64,000 bases of DNA from contig JAQTZV010000002.1 of the NCBI GenBank assembly GCA_028687585.1, positions 248,001-312,000 on the forward strand, read 5' to 3'. Positions 28,162-37,424 of this stretch are shown piece after piece. The position numbers and the translations under genes were made by a program. Numbering within the stretch: position 1 is the stretch's first letter; each line of letters opens with the position of its first letter. The notes beneath the pieces are model-generated. The model was not told the DNA's origin. It saw only the letters and a list, made by a program, of their open reading frames with translations, and did no database searches. This DNA comes from Desulfuromonadaceae bacterium. GTDB taxonomy: Bacteria; Desulfobacterota; Desulfuromonadia; Geobacterales; Pseudopelobacteraceae.

Positions 28162-28929
28162 TTAATCCACACTCTCATTCATCTTCCGGCCACAGCAGGG
28201 GCAGAACCCGTCAGACTGTTTCACAGGCGGACGCATCATCTCCGAAGTGACTATACCGGTCGGAACGGCGATAATACCATAACCGACCACCATCAGAAGT
28301 GAAGCTACAATCTGTCCCAGGGGCGTTACGGGGGCGATGTCGCCGTAACCAACGGTCGTCATCGTGACGATTGCCCAGTAGATACTCTTGGGTATGCTGG
28401 TGAAGCCGGATCGGGATCCTTCAATCAGATACATCAGGCTTCCGACTGCTACCACCACGGTCAGAATGGTAGTCAAAAAAACCGTAATCTTGTGGCGGCT
28501 GCGTTTCAGGGCTTGCCAAAGCTGGTGTCCCTCACCAACAAACTGAACCATTTTGAATACCCGGAAAATCCGCAGCAACCGCATAACCCGCACGGTTGTC
28601 AGAATGTGCATGCCCGGCAGGAAGATGCTGACATAGGTGGGGAGGATCGCGAGCAGATCCACAATTCCGAAAAAACTGGATGCATAGCGTCGCGGGTGGA
28701 TGGTGACGAATAGTCGAAGCAGATATTCAACGGTAAATAATGCCGTAATAAGCCATTCGCCGACCAATAGCCAGATACCCCAGTCATCATGAATCCCGGG
28801 GATACTGTCCAGCATAACCAGCAGCACCGAGAACAGAATGAAGAAGATCAGGCCGACATCAAAGGCTTTTCCGGCACGAGTGTCGGTCTCAAAGATGATG
28901 GTATACAAACGCTCTCGTAGAGTATTCAT
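28162..28929 (-). CDS. Voltage-gated-type potassium channel
   Basis: This 255-aa protein has six membrane segments. S4 carries spaced arginines (VRVMRLLRIFRVFK, about residues 113-126), the pore filter TTVGYGD is at 191-197, and S6 follows to about residue 228. The C-terminus ends with a short CPCC zinc-knuckle-like element (about residues 244-247) instead of an RCK/TrkA-N domain. This is the classical Kv architecture. It would pass K+ across the inner membrane, consistent with the osmotic theme of its neighbours. It is preceded on the minus strand by the truncated CBS gene, 19 bp away. Confidence 0.92.
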   Translation of the reverse strand: MNTLRERLYTIIFETDTRAGKAFDVGLIFFILFSVLLVMLDSIPGIHDDWGIWLLVGEWLITALFTVEYLLRLFVTIHPRRYASSFFGIVDLLAILPTYVSIFLPGMHILTTVRVMRLLRIFRVFKMVQFVGEGHQLWQALKRSRHKITVFLTTILTVVVAVGSLMYLIEGSRSGFTSIPKSIYWAIVTMTTVGYGDIAPVTPLGQIVASLLMVVGYGIIAVPTGIVTSEMMRPPVKQSDGFCPCCGRKMNESVD

Positions 28930-28948
28930 AATTTCAATCCCTATGTAA

Positions 28949-29554
28949 TCAGAATTCAGTTCCGCTATCCCATCCTGAAGCGTCTTTGCAGTTCCCCCTG
29001 AAATGAGCGGACAACCTCCAGAGCCGCTCGTAGCTGTTCCTGTTCCATTCGGTTGAGCCGATCAGGTGCCCAACCAGATCCTGCACCCTTTGATGAAGAG
29101 CTGTCAAAGTTTTAACTGAATCAGCCTGTTCAATTTCACGAATCAACTGCTCAGGCGAACGGTTCTGGATCCGCAGTATATCGGAGTCGGTGATGATTCC
29201 TGTCAACCGTCCCGACCGGTCAGTCACCACCAGTCGGTGAATCCGGTGCCGGGAAAGCAGGTGGAGCGCCTCGAACAGAAACTCGTCCTCGCCGATAGTT
29301 ATAAGGGGAACATTCATTACCTCTTTCACCAGCAGTTCAGAGGGATTGAGTCCCAAAGCAGCCACTTTATTACGCAGATCCCGGTCCGTCAGGATGCCGA
29401 TGGAATCACCCTGCTCACAGACGACAAGACTCGAAATGTTGTGACGAAGCATGAGACCCGCAGCATCTACCAATCGATCAGTCGGGGAACAGGTTATTAC
29501 TTCGCGCCGGCAATACGTGCCGACGGCCAGAAACAACGCATTCAAATCTGACAT
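28949..29554 (-). pseudogene. CBS-pair protein, internally deleted remnant of a CBS-DUF294 nucleotidyltransferase
   Basis: The open frame encodes 201 aa. Residues about 12-135 are two CBS domains (GILTDRDLRN, GIITDSDILRIQ) that align throughout with the intact 483-aa CBS-DUF294 protein at 48392. After LHQRVQDLVGHLIGS the similarity stops and the last 46 residues look random. In the shifted frame, positions 29057 down to 28965 encode 30 residues (LNRMEQEQLRAALEVV... ending RRFRMG, then stop). These match the C-terminal helix of the DUF294 family; the intact paralogue has DRDQLRDAFKGVETLL. The nucleotidyltransferase middle (about 250-280 residues) is therefore deleted and the join is out of frame. 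A free CBS-pair protein could still be made. Confidence 0.8.
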
Positions 29555-29665
29555 GAAACACCTCGATACTATGACTTTCGACAGATGTTACGATTTCATG
29601 GGTGACTATCTGTAATCTAAGCGCGTTGCAAGCGTTTTGTTGTGCAAATTTCTCCCCCGGTTTCC

Positions 29666-31522
29666 TTACAAAATAAGCCGGACGCCCCCCAGCGTTTCTA
29701 TCTCATGCGGGAATCGGTCCCCCGGTGTGCCGATGAACATATAGTTTTTCGGCACATTCAGACGTTTTGAAAGCTGCTCAATAAGTTCCGGACCAAAACT
29801 CCCCTGTACCGCAACGAAATCGATCCTCAGAGAAGGGTACAAACGGTCAATCGTTTTCAGGTCCTTGGCCAAATCGAGTGGTATCTCTTCTTCACGGTCA
29901 AAAACATGAATGACTTTCAGCCATTTGGTCTGTTCGTTTTTCATGACATAGAGGGCCGCCTGGTTGAGGTTCGCCGGATCATCCCCTTTGGTAAAAAAAA
30001 TCACCGTACGACTGTTTATCAGGTTAATGGCCTGAGCGACCTTGGCGTGCAGCAGTTCGTTGATTTCCTGCACCTTTTCCACAATCGCCTTGGATATGAC
30101 CAGAACAAGTTTCAATAATTGAATCCGGAGAAACATCACCACGACAACCCCGGCGACAACGGCATAATATTCGAAGAAAATACGCACTGACGCGGGGTCA
30201 AGCATGATATTCCCGACCAGGCCGGCGAGCACGGCGACAAGGGCGATGCTGACTTTTGGCCAACTGGCGCGGGTGTCGCGTGGCAAACGTGCCCTTTTTA
30301 CTTTCAACAGCATGTTGCCGATGGCGAACAGCGCCATGACACAGAGGAACGAGAGCGTATAGACACCGGCAAGCACCCCTATTTTACCTCCCGTAGCAGT
30401 CAAAATCGACCAGCAAAGGAGGAAAAAACCGATTATTATCCAGTGGTTGGTGTGCCGCCAGCGGTTCTCTTGGAGAAGGAATTGCGGGAGACAGCGGTCA
30501 AGGGTCATGCGGCGCATCAATCCGGTTACACCGACAAAACCGGTGAGCACGGCACCAGACAACACGAGGGTAGCGTCGACACTCACCAGAAGTCCGAGCC
30601 ATTTCCCTGCGGAGAGGGTTCCCATCTGTGCCAGCATATCGGGAGGAACCTGCTGGATAACCACCATCGGGAGGATGCCGAGAGCCAGCAGGCTGATCAG
30701 CGGATTGAACACCGCTACCGCCATCCACATGTTCCTGAGTGTTTTTGGAAATACGCCATGTTCCTGCTCTTCGATAAAGTTTGCGGAGCTTTCAAAGCCG
30801 CTGATACCGAGCATAGCTGCGGCAAAACCGAAGAAGAGGGCGTGCATCAGGCCACCTGGCGTGGGGACGGTCATGTTCAGGTGGAACAGTGATGGATCGC
30901 CCACGATCATGATTATTGAGGTAACGCAGAGTATCGTCAGCGTGACCATGTGGAACAGGAAGATCCCGAGCGCCACCATCGCAGACTCGCCAATCCCGAT
31001 CAGGTTGAGCAGTGCAAAAAAGGCAAGCAGGAGAACCGTTGCCACCATTACCGGTAGCTCCGAAAAAAGGTTGTGTGCATAGTGCATTGCCTCGCTGGCG
31101 CTGATGACCGCCGTGGCGATATATGAGAGCAGAGTCAGACAGGCTGCGGCGGCGGCGGCATTTTTGTTGGTCGTATTGAGCAGCAGCGTATAGGTGCCGC
31201 CATTCAGCGGGAGGGCGCTGCCGACCTCGGCATACACTTTTCTGAACAGGTAGAGAACCGCCGCGACAATCAGCAGTACCACCGGCGCCAGAAAACCGGC
31301 CTGGGCAGCGCAGAGAGCGGCGACGTACAGACAGCTCGAGGTGATGTCGTTGCCGCAGATGGCGGTGGAACGCCACATTCCCAGTTTTTTGGCATGTGGC
31401 AATGGCACTGCGTTCGGATCAGGCAGGCCGGTCAGGTCATCAATCCGCTCGGACTTGCCCCACCCGACAAACTCCCACGAACTTGTCTGCGACTCCCTAT
31501 TTGTTTCTGTAGCCCCTTCCAT
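29666..31522 (-). CDS. APC superfamily amino acid permease with USP-like C-terminus
   Basis: This 618-aa protein begins with a 50-residue hydrophilic stretch, then about 12 membrane segments of the APC fold (SALPLNGGTYTLLLNTT is the conserved second-helix region; GFAAAMLGISGFESSANF lies near the middle). From about residue 500 it has a cytoplasmic tail with a USP-like alpha/beta pattern (TVIFFTKGDDPANL; WLKVIHVFDREEEI). The start was moved to ATG 31522, 27 codons into the longer frame, because AGGGG lies about 8 bp upstream and the earlier codons look non-coding. The substrate is unknown. It stands alone between two gene remnants. Confidence 0.82.
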   Translation of the reverse strand: MEGATETNRESQTSSWEFVGWGKSERIDDLTGLPDPNAVPLPHAKKLGMWRSTAICGNDITSSCLYVAALCAAQAGFLAPVVLLIVAAVLYLFRKVYAEVGSALPLNGGTYTLLLNTTNKNAAAAAACLTLLSYIATAVISASEAMHYAHNLFSELPVMVATVLLLAFFALLNLIGIGESAMVALGIFLFHMVTLTILCVTSIIMIVGDPSLFHLNMTVPTPGGLMHALFFGFAAAMLGISGFESSANFIEEQEHGVFPKTLRNMWMAVAVFNPLISLLALGILPMVVIQQVPPDMLAQMGTLSAGKWLGLLVSVDATLVLSGAVLTGFVGVTGLMRRMTLDRCLPQFLLQENRWRHTNHWIIIGFFLLCWSILTATGGKIGVLAGVYTLSFLCVMALFAIGNMLLKVKRARLPRDTRASWPKVSIALVAVLAGLVGNIMLDPASVRIFFEYYAVVAGVVVVMFLRIQLLKLVLVISKAIVEKVQEINELLHAKVAQAINLINSRTVIFFTKGDDPANLNQAALYVMKNEQTKWLKVIHVFDREEEIPLDLAKDLKTIDRLYPSLRIDFVAVQGSFGPELIEQLSKRLNVPKNYMFIGTPGDRFPHEIETLGGVRLIL

Positions 31523-31732
31523 ATGAATTGCCCCTGTTATAAAATATTCTAAATTAAATCGAACTTTACCGTTCAATTTCACACGTACCAAAATGGCATT
31601 CACGTCAGCGAAATTCGAGGCGTGAGGGGGAAATCAGCCGATACAACTGTGTTACACAAAAACGAAAGATGTGCTATAAAAAATATCATTAGAAGAACAG
31701 TTTGCTTACATAATTGCAACACGGAGTTACCT
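31523..31732. promoter_or_regulatory. Divergent intergenic region, permease / mscS remnant
   Basis: This 210-bp AT-rich stretch lies between divergent starts. It must hold the permease promoter. I see no clear paired -35/-10 boxes and no strong palindrome. Confidence 0.3.
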
Positions 31733-32112
31733 ATGTGGCCTACAGTTTCGGAATGGCTTTTTGATCCCACCGTTGGCAAAATTATAGCCGTCTTTGCCGG
31801 CATTATCATAATAAATATATTTGTCCGTATGACGCGCCGGATACTTCTGGGGCATATTGCAAATACCGACAACCGTTACCGCTCGAGGATGCTAAAATCG
31901 AACCGGCGGTAACTCTGGTTGCCAATGACAACTGGATGGAGTTCACCATTCGCTACATAACTGATTACAAACGGCGCCATACATCAAAGGATAAATTATT
32001 TACCAGGATCATGGAGGAGTTTGACGCAACTGGCGATACGGTTTCACTGGCGTCTGCCACGTTCCACCTGGTTGATGCCCCGATGTTTAACGTACGGTTG
32101 TCGGATAAATGA
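31733..32112 (+). pseudogene. mscS channel gene remnant (internal deletion, frameshifted)
   Basis: ATG 31733 starts a frame with one membrane helix (IIAVFAGIIIINIFV) and the sequence ANTDNRYRSRML typical of the loop after TM1 in this MscS subfamily; it ends at TAA 31910-31912. From about 31888 another frame, running to TGA at 32112, encodes KIEPAVTLVANDNWMEFTI and RRHTSKDKLFTRIMEEF. This is the C-terminal cage domain and aligns with the end of the MscS protein at 27229. The pore helix and beta domain (about 190-200 residues) are missing between them. Neither frame can make a channel. A CPA1 antiporter gene follows 56 bp later. Confidence 0.8.
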
Positions 32113-32168
32113 TGCCATGATCCAGAGATGTTACAGAGAGCCCCCCGTAATGAGGGAATGGAAAAGGC

Positions 32169-33431
32169 ATGAGCTTTTTTGAAATAACCGCCATATTAAT
32201 GGTGCTGACGGCACTGTTCAGTTATGTCAACTACCGTGTACTGCATATGCCGACCACTATCGGAGTCATGTTCATCGCTCTGGCGGCCTCTCTTTGCATT
32301 GTTCTTCTTAGCTGGGCGGGCGTGGAGATTGGCCAGCATCATGTCGCTCGGGTTCTGGAGGCAATCGACTTCAATAAGACACTGCTGCACGGCATTCTCT
32401 CGTTTCTGCTCTTTGCCGGTGCCATGCACATCAAACTTGATGATCTGACCAGCCAGAAATGGGTTATAAGCATACTGGCAACCGTGGGAGTCATCGCCTC
32501 GACCTTCATTGTCGGCGGTTTGACCTGGGTCTTGCTCGGCTTTCTGAGCATTCCGACTGCATTTGTCTACTGCCTTCTGTTTGGGGCGCTGATTTCACCG
32601 ACCGATCCCGTCGCTGTTATTGGCATCCTCAAGACAGCGGGTATTCCCAAAAGCCTTGAAACAAAGATAGCCGGTGAATCACTCTTTAATGACGGTATCG
32701 GAGTTGTGGTATTCATGATTATCCTCGAACTTGCACAAGGGGGTGGTGATATTACCCCTGGCAGGGTTTCGCTCCTCTTTATTGAGGAAGCGGTCGGCGG
32801 AATACTGTTTGGTTTCGTACTTGGACTGCTAGCCTACCAGATGCTCAAACGGGTCAACAATTATCAGGTGGAAGTCATAATCACCCTGGCGATGGTCATG
32901 GGTGGCTATGCCCTTGCTGACAGAATCCACACATCTGGCCCCATTGCCATAGTCGTGGCCGGATTGTTGATCGGCAATCATGGCCGGGCGTTTGCCATGT
33001 CTGAACTTACCCGTCAGCGTCTTGATGATTTCTGGGAGTTGGTGGATGAAATCCTCAACGCGCTACTCTTTATGCTGATCGGCCTGGAAATGCTGGTAAT
33101 GCCCTTTACCCGTTCACTGCTTATTGCCGGCCTGATCGCGATTGTCATCACCCTGTTTGCCCGGCTGGCAAGTGTCGGCGGGGCGGTGATGCTCATGAGA
33201 ACATTCAGGTCATTTAGCCACGGAGCGGTCAGTATCCTCACGTGGGGCGGGCTGCGTGGTGGTATCTCAGTGGCACTGGCACTGTCGATTCCCCCGGTTC
33301 CCGAGCGTGCAAGCATCATCACCATTACCTATATCATTGTCGTTTTCTCAATTGTTATTCAGGGCATGACCCTGCGTAAACTTGTTGATAAAATCTACCC
33401 AGATCTTTATGGTGAACCTGTACGGAGGTAA
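32169..33431 (+). CDS. CPA1 family sodium/proton antiporter (NhaP-type)
   Basis: This 420-aa protein has about 12 membrane segments. The signature motifs [12 protein letters not shown] (about residues 144-155) and [14 protein letters not shown] (about 170-183), carrying the paired acidic ND site, identify the CPA1 Na+/H+ exchanger family. There is a short C-terminal tail and no cytoplasmic regulatory domain. It would expel Na+ in exchange for protons. It is followed after 3 bp by a small LapA-like gene, a lipoprotein gene and another MscS gene in the same direction. Confidence 0.9.
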   Translation: MSFFEITAILMVLTALFSYVNYRVLHMPTTIGVMFIALAASLCIVLLSWAGVEIGQHHVARVLEAIDFNKTLLHGILSFLLFAGAMHIKLDDLTSQKWVISILATVGVIASTFIVGGLTWVLLGFLSIPTAFVYCLLFGALISPTDPVAVIGILKTAGIPKSLETKIAGESLFNDGIGVVVFMIILELAQGGGDITPGRVSLLFIEEAVGGILFGFVLGLLAYQMLKRVNNYQVEVIITLAMVMGGYALADRIHTSGPIAIVVAGLLIGNHGRAFAMSELTRQRLDDFWELVDEILNALLFMLIGLEMLVMPFTRSLLIAGLIAIVITLFARLASVGGAVMLMRTFRSFSHGAVSILTWGGLRGGISVALALSIPPVPERASIITITYIIVVFSIVIQGMTLRKLVDKIYPDLYGEPVRR

Positions 33432-33434
33432 AGA

Positions 33435-33767
33435 ATGAAATTTTCACTGGTAGCAGCAATTGTTCTGTCATTGGTAATGGCTCTTTTCGCCGTGCAGAAT
33501 TCACAGCAGGCTCAGGTGACTTTTATGGGCAGATATTTTGACGGCCCACTGGTGATCATCCTCCTCATCGCGTTTGCAGTCGGGGTGTCGGCAATGTTAT
33601 TTGCCATGCTTCCCGGCTTGTTACGGAAATCCATCGAAATTTCAAAGTTGAAATCACGTGTGACCGCGCTTTTGTCAAAGGTCGAGGCTCTTGAAATACA
33701 ACTGACAAACAAAGATGTGTATACCAAAAAGGAGATTGGCAATGGAAACAGTCATCATAAGTCGTAA
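33435..33767 (+). CDS. LapA/DUF1049 family small membrane protein
   Basis: This 110-aa protein has two membrane helices (about residues 4-22 and 38-60) flanking a short segment, AVQNSQQAQVTFMG. That segment is the hallmark of the LapA (DUF1049) family, followed by a cytoplasmic coiled coil (LKSRVTALLSKVEALEIQL). Family members act near lipopolysaccharide biogenesis in enteric bacteria; the role here is not known. AGGTAAAG precedes ATG. The end overlaps the start of the next gene by 26 bp. Confidence 0.75.
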   Translation: MKFSLVAAIVLSLVMALFAVQNSQQAQVTFMGRYFDGPLVIILLIAFAVGVSAMLFAMLPGLLRKSIEISKLKSRVTALLSKVEALEIQLTNKDVYTKKEIGNGNSHHKS

Positions 33768-34365
33768 CTACCTGAAGTTTGTCATGCTCATCATAATTGC
33801 CGGAATGTTCCTGATCTCTGGCTGCGCCCGCTACGCGAGAAATTCGGATTTGCTTTATGAGCCGTCTACGTCTGTTCGTGGCGGCAGCGGGGAAGTCTAC
33901 ATCGTTATTCCGGAAAGTCAGCTGACCCAGGCACCGGACCTCAAGCGCGTCCTTGGTACCGTTTCTGACGGCGCAAACAGGAAGCTTGACGACATGGTCA
34001 GCTCCCGGTCTGCCGCTGAAATTATTCAGACGGCGCTCGGCCTTGAATTCAAAAGAGCCGGTTATACCGTTATACCGGTAACAAAGCGCCCTGCTGCTGA
34101 ACAGCGGGTGATAGATCTTACGAAAACGGAAATCAAGCTGGATCAGGTATCTGAACTTAGCAATATTAAGGTAACGTGTCAGGTATTGATGGGACTGGAT
34201 GTCTACAAGGCGGGAGAGCTGATAAAGCGGCTGCAGTACGAAACTTCAGCTACCAAAACGGATATCAGGGACCGCGACATGCTTGCCGGAAATGTGCTTC
34301 AGGAGGCGCTGCAGTCTGTCATGCTGCAGGCGACACCCGAACTGCACAACCAGTTCAGCCATTGA
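33742..34365 (+). CDS. Lipoprotein of unknown function
   Basis: This 207-aa protein has a signal sequence with lipobox LISGC (cysteine at about residue 24), so it should be lipid-anchored, probably in the outer membrane. The mature part contains IPESQLTQAPDLKRVLGTV and VTCQVLMGLDVYKAGE, a pattern like YajG-type lipoproteins, though I do not assign a name. ATG 33742 was chosen over an upstream in-frame start because AAAAAGGAGA at 33725-33734 precedes it and the signal peptide then has a normal length. It is co-directional with the MscS gene 23 bp downstream. Confidence 0.75.
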   Translation: METVIISRNYLKFVMLIIIAGMFLISGCARYARNSDLLYEPSTSVRGGSGEVYIVIPESQLTQAPDLKRVLGTVSDGANRKLDDMVSSRSAAEIIQTALGLEFKRAGYTVIPVTKRPAAEQRVIDLTKTEIKLDQVSELSNIKVTCQVLMGLDVYKAGELIKRLQYETSATKTDIRDRDMLAGNVLQEALQSVMLQATPELHNQFSH

Positions 34366-34388
34366 GATAATTGAAAGGGACTCTGTAT

Positions 34389-36053
34389 ATGTTGCGTCGA
34401 TTTTTTGCCATTATAGTATTCATTGCAATGACGGCAGTAGTGGCTTCTGCCGCTCCGAGAAGCAAATCGGTAAAAGCCGTTTCAAAACCGGAACAGGCCG
34501 CTGCCCCGGCTCTTCCCGAAGGGTATGTGGTGCTGGGTGGCAGGATAGTGCTTACCATTAAAAGCAAGGTGCTCTCATTCTCACCGGAGGATCGTGCGGC
34601 TACAATATCGGCCCGCCTGACCAGTCTGGCCAAAGATCCACGGTTCAAAATTGAATCTCTGAAAGTGGTGGATAGCGAAAACAGCAGCGATATTGTCACC
34701 GGCGACATGATTCTGATGAGCGTGGCAGATGCTGACGCTTTGACAGAAGGAAAAGAGCGACTGGCACTCGCTGAAGAGTCCGCCGCTAAAATCCGTGCCG
34801 CTCTGAAGGAATACAGCGATGAATACAGCACCAAGACGCTGTTGTTTGGAGGCGTTTACACCCTTCTGGCAACGGTTGCCCTTATTGTGGCGCTTATGGT
34901 TGTCAATCGCTTTCTGCCGGAAGTTTTCAAAAAAATTGAATCGTGGCGTGGTGTGTACATCCGTTCGATCCGGTTTCAAAAAATTGAGCTGCTGAATGAA
35001 GAGCGCATTGTTGCGGTCAGTTTTACCTTTCTTCGTGCGGCAAGAATGGTACTTTTTCTTGGCTTGCTCTACCTCTATATTCCGCTGGTTCTGAGCTTTT
35101 TTCCCTGGACCCACGGTTTTTCCGGCACACTGATCGGCTATATCCTTAACCCTCTCGAGAAAGGCGGGATTGCATTCGTAACGTATCTGCCGAACATATT
35201 TTTCCTGTTGGTAATTGCTACCCTTACCCGCTTCGCGAACAAATTTATCGGGTTCCTGTTTTCAGAGGTGAGCAAGGGGACTGTCACCATCTCAGGTTTC
35301 CATCGCGAATGGGCCACCCCGACGTTCAAGATTGTCCGCTTCCTGGTCATTGCCTTTGCTGTTGTTGTCGCCTTTCCCTATTTGCCGGGGGCCGATTCGC
35401 CTGCCTTTAAAGGGGTGTCGGTGTTTCTCGGTGTGCTTTTTTCTCTGGGGTCCAGTTCGGCGATTGCAAATATCGTGGCCGGAGTAATCCTGACGTACAC
35501 GCGGGCTTTCAAACTGGGTGATCGGGTCAAGATTGCCGACACGATCGGAGACGTGGTAGAAACAAATCTGCTGGTCACTCGCATACGTACCATCAAGAAT
35601 GCTGATATTACCGTCCCCAATGCCATGGTACTCGGGAGTCATATCACCAATTTCAGCTCTTCAGCCAAGGAGTACGGTTTGATACTTCATACAACCGTTA
35701 CCATCGGCTATGATGCCCCATGGCGTACGGTACATGAACTTCTGACCGCTGCCGCTCTCGCCACGAATAATATTCTTGAACTCCCGGCTCCATTCGTATT
35801 GCAGACGAGCCTCGATGACTTCTACGTCAGCTATCAGATAAATGCCTACACAGAAAAGCCTTCCGTTATGGCTCGTACCTATTCCGAACTGCACCAGAAC
35901 ATTCAGGAAAAGTTCAATGAAGGCGGGATCGAGATCATGTCACCGCATTACGCAACTCTCCGTGACGGGAACATGACGACAATTCCGGAATCGTATCTGT
36001 CTGATTCCTATAAACAGCCGCCGTTCAGAGTCAGCAGGGTGGATACGGAGTAA
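34389..36053 (+). CDS. MscS family channel with periplasmic N-terminal domain
   Basis: This 554-aa protein starts with a signal peptide (LRRFFAIIVFIAMTAVVASAA), then a periplasmic or linker domain of about 120 residues. Several membrane segments follow between about residues 155 and 365, then the MscS core. The core shows the pore helix (GVLFSLGSSSAIANIVAGVI), the beta domain (FKLGDRVKIAD, VTRIRTIKNADITVPNAMV) and the C-terminal cage. ATG 34389 has GAAAGGGA 8 bp upstream and is preferred to a TTG six codons earlier. It is a large MscS paralogue and should release solutes at hypo-osmotic shock. The lipoprotein just upstream may be a partner. Confidence 0.88.
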   Translation: MLRRFFAIIVFIAMTAVVASAAPRSKSVKAVSKPEQAAAPALPEGYVVLGGRIVLTIKSKVLSFSPEDRAATISARLTSLAKDPRFKIESLKVVDSENSSDIVTGDMILMSVADADALTEGKERLALAEESAAKIRAALKEYSDEYSTKTLLFGGVYTLLATVALIVALMVVNRFLPEVFKKIESWRGVYIRSIRFQKIELLNEERIVAVSFTFLRAARMVLFLGLLYLYIPLVLSFFPWTHGFSGTLIGYILNPLEKGGIAFVTYLPNIFFLLVIATLTRFANKFIGFLFSEVSKGTVTISGFHREWATPTFKIVRFLVIAFAVVVAFPYLPGADSPAFKGVSVFLGVLFSLGSSSAIANIVAGVILTYTRAFKLGDRVKIADTIGDVVETNLLVTRIRTIKNADITVPNAMVLGSHITNFSSSAKEYGLILHTTVTIGYDAPWRTVHELLTAAALATNNILELPAPFVLQTSLDDFYVSYQINAYTEKPSVMARTYSELHQNIQEKFNEGGIEIMSPHYATLRDGNMTTIPESYLSDSYKQPPFRVSRVDTE

Positions 36054-36098
36054 TTTCCCCCTGGAAATTGGTACTAATCCTGTTAGTTCTCAATCGCC

Positions 36099-37385
36099 TC
36101 AGTTAAACATCTTGTATTGAACGATATAGACTGCAATGCCGGCAAAATAACCGATCAAAGCAAGCCCGCTGATCCGCTTGACATACCAGAAAAAATGAAT
36201 CTTCTCCAGCCCCATGGCCGCAACTCCCGCAGCAGAACCGATAATCAGGATCGAACCGCCGGTACCGGCACAATAGGCCATGAACTCCCACAGGAAACTG
36301 TCCGGAGGGTAGGTGGTCATGCTGTACATCCCCATGGAGGCGGCAACCAGCGGCACGTTGTCCACAATGGCGCTGACCATGCCGATAATGGTGACGATAA
36401 TGTCCTGACGCCCGACCGTTTTGTCCAGCCAACCAGCCAGCGATGTCAGGATATGGGTATGTTCCAGGGTGGCCACCGCCAGCAGGATACCGATAAAGAA
36501 CACAATCGAACTCATGTCGATCTGCTTGAGGGCGCGTACCAGGGTGAGATGTTCCTTGTGCTCGTCAGCTTTTTTGCTGTGCAGCAGTTCCCCTACCATC
36601 CAGAGGATACCCAGCCCGAAGAGAATTCCCATGAACGGAGGGAGGTGAGTGACCGTCTTGAAGATCGGCACGCAGATCAGGATGCCGATCCCCATGCGGA
36701 ACATCAGTTTCTGTTCAAAGGGGGTGGTTTTGGCATGGTGGCCGAGCTGAATTGTTTTTGCCGGACTGACCACTTCCCGTCCTCTGAGGATATAGCTGGT
36801 GATGGCCAGCGGTACAATCATGTTAACCATCGAGGCGAGGAATACCCCCTCCATGATTGCCAGAGTGGTGATCTGGCCGCCGATCCAGAGCATGGTGGTG
36901 GTGACGTCACCGATCGGACTCCAGGCACCGCCGGCATTGGCGGAAATGACAATAATGCCGGCAAAGAAGAGCCGGTCATCGTGCTTGTCGAGCAGCTTCT
37001 TCATCAGAGATATCATGACAATGGTCGTGGTCAGGTTATCCAGCACCGCGCTGAGGAAGAAAGTGACAAATCCGACCAGCCACATCAGAGTGGAGAGCTT
37101 GGTGGTATTAATGCGTGAGGTGATCACCTCGAAGCCGTTGTGAGCGTCGACCACCTCGACAATCGTCATCGCCCCCATGAGGAAAAAGACGATTTGTGCT
37201 GTTCCCATCAGTGACTCGCCCAGCTGCTCGTTCACCAGGTGGTGATCACCGGTTGAGAGTGCATAGATCGTCCAGAGCAGACCGGCACCAATCAGAGCGG
37301 TAGCCGATTTGTTGACCTTGAGCGGGTGCTCCAGGGCGATTGCGGCGTAGGCGATGACGAAGATGATAACGATGGCAGTGAGCAT
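36099..37385 (-). CDS. nhaD: NhaD-type sodium/proton antiporter (copy A)
   Basis: This 428-aa protein has about 12 membrane segments and the NhaD/ArsB-type core NAGGAWSPIGDVTTTMLW (about residues 150-167), plus LDNLTTTIVM and IVDNVPLVAA. It would exchange Na+ or Li+ for H+. It is the last gene of the five-gene unit (IclR, DUF4212, SSS, 182-aa protein, NhaD) that recurs as copy B at 42882. The first third is nearly identical in DNA to copy B, while the C-terminal half differs at many silent positions. The link to a sodium-coupled symporter suggests recycling of Na+ brought in with substrate. Confidence 0.92.
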   Translation of the reverse strand: MLTAIVIIFVIAYAAIALEHPLKVNKSATALIGAGLLWTIYALSTGDHHLVNEQLGESLMGTAQIVFFLMGAMTIVEVVDAHNGFEVITSRINTTKLSTLMWLVGFVTFFLSAVLDNLTTTIVMISLMKKLLDKHDDRLFFAGIIVISANAGGAWSPIGDVTTTMLWIGGQITTLAIMEGVFLASMVNMIVPLAITSYILRGREVVSPAKTIQLGHHAKTTPFEQKLMFRMGIGILICVPIFKTVTHLPPFMGILFGLGILWMVGELLHSKKADEHKEHLTLVRALKQIDMSSIVFFIGILLAVATLEHTHILTSLAGWLDKTVGRQDIIVTIIGMVSAIVDNVPLVAASMGMYSMTTYPPDSFLWEFMAYCAGTGGSILIIGSAAGVAAMGLEKIHFFWYVKRISGLALIGYFAGIAVYIVQYKMFN

Positions 37386-37424
37386 GAAGGAGGTCTCCCG
37401 ATATGGTGTATTTGTTACAAGCGC

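Noticed and set aside
31622-31732. Longer N-terminus for the mscS remnant.
   Set aside because: The upstream codons are Lys/Cys-rich and unlike any channel N-terminus; ATG 31733 directly precedes the membrane helix.
36052-36069. Hairpin AATTTCC-CCCT-GGAAATT after the MscS gene as a terminator.
   Set aside because: The stem is AT-rich and weak and no T-run follows on either strand.
36117-37118. A 333-codon plus-strand frame opposite nhaD copy A (and its equivalent opposite copy B).
   Set aside because: The translation is hydrophilic and low in complexity (many His, Asp, Gly, Gln), typical of the reverse complement of a membrane protein gene; it is conserved in both copies only because nhaD is.
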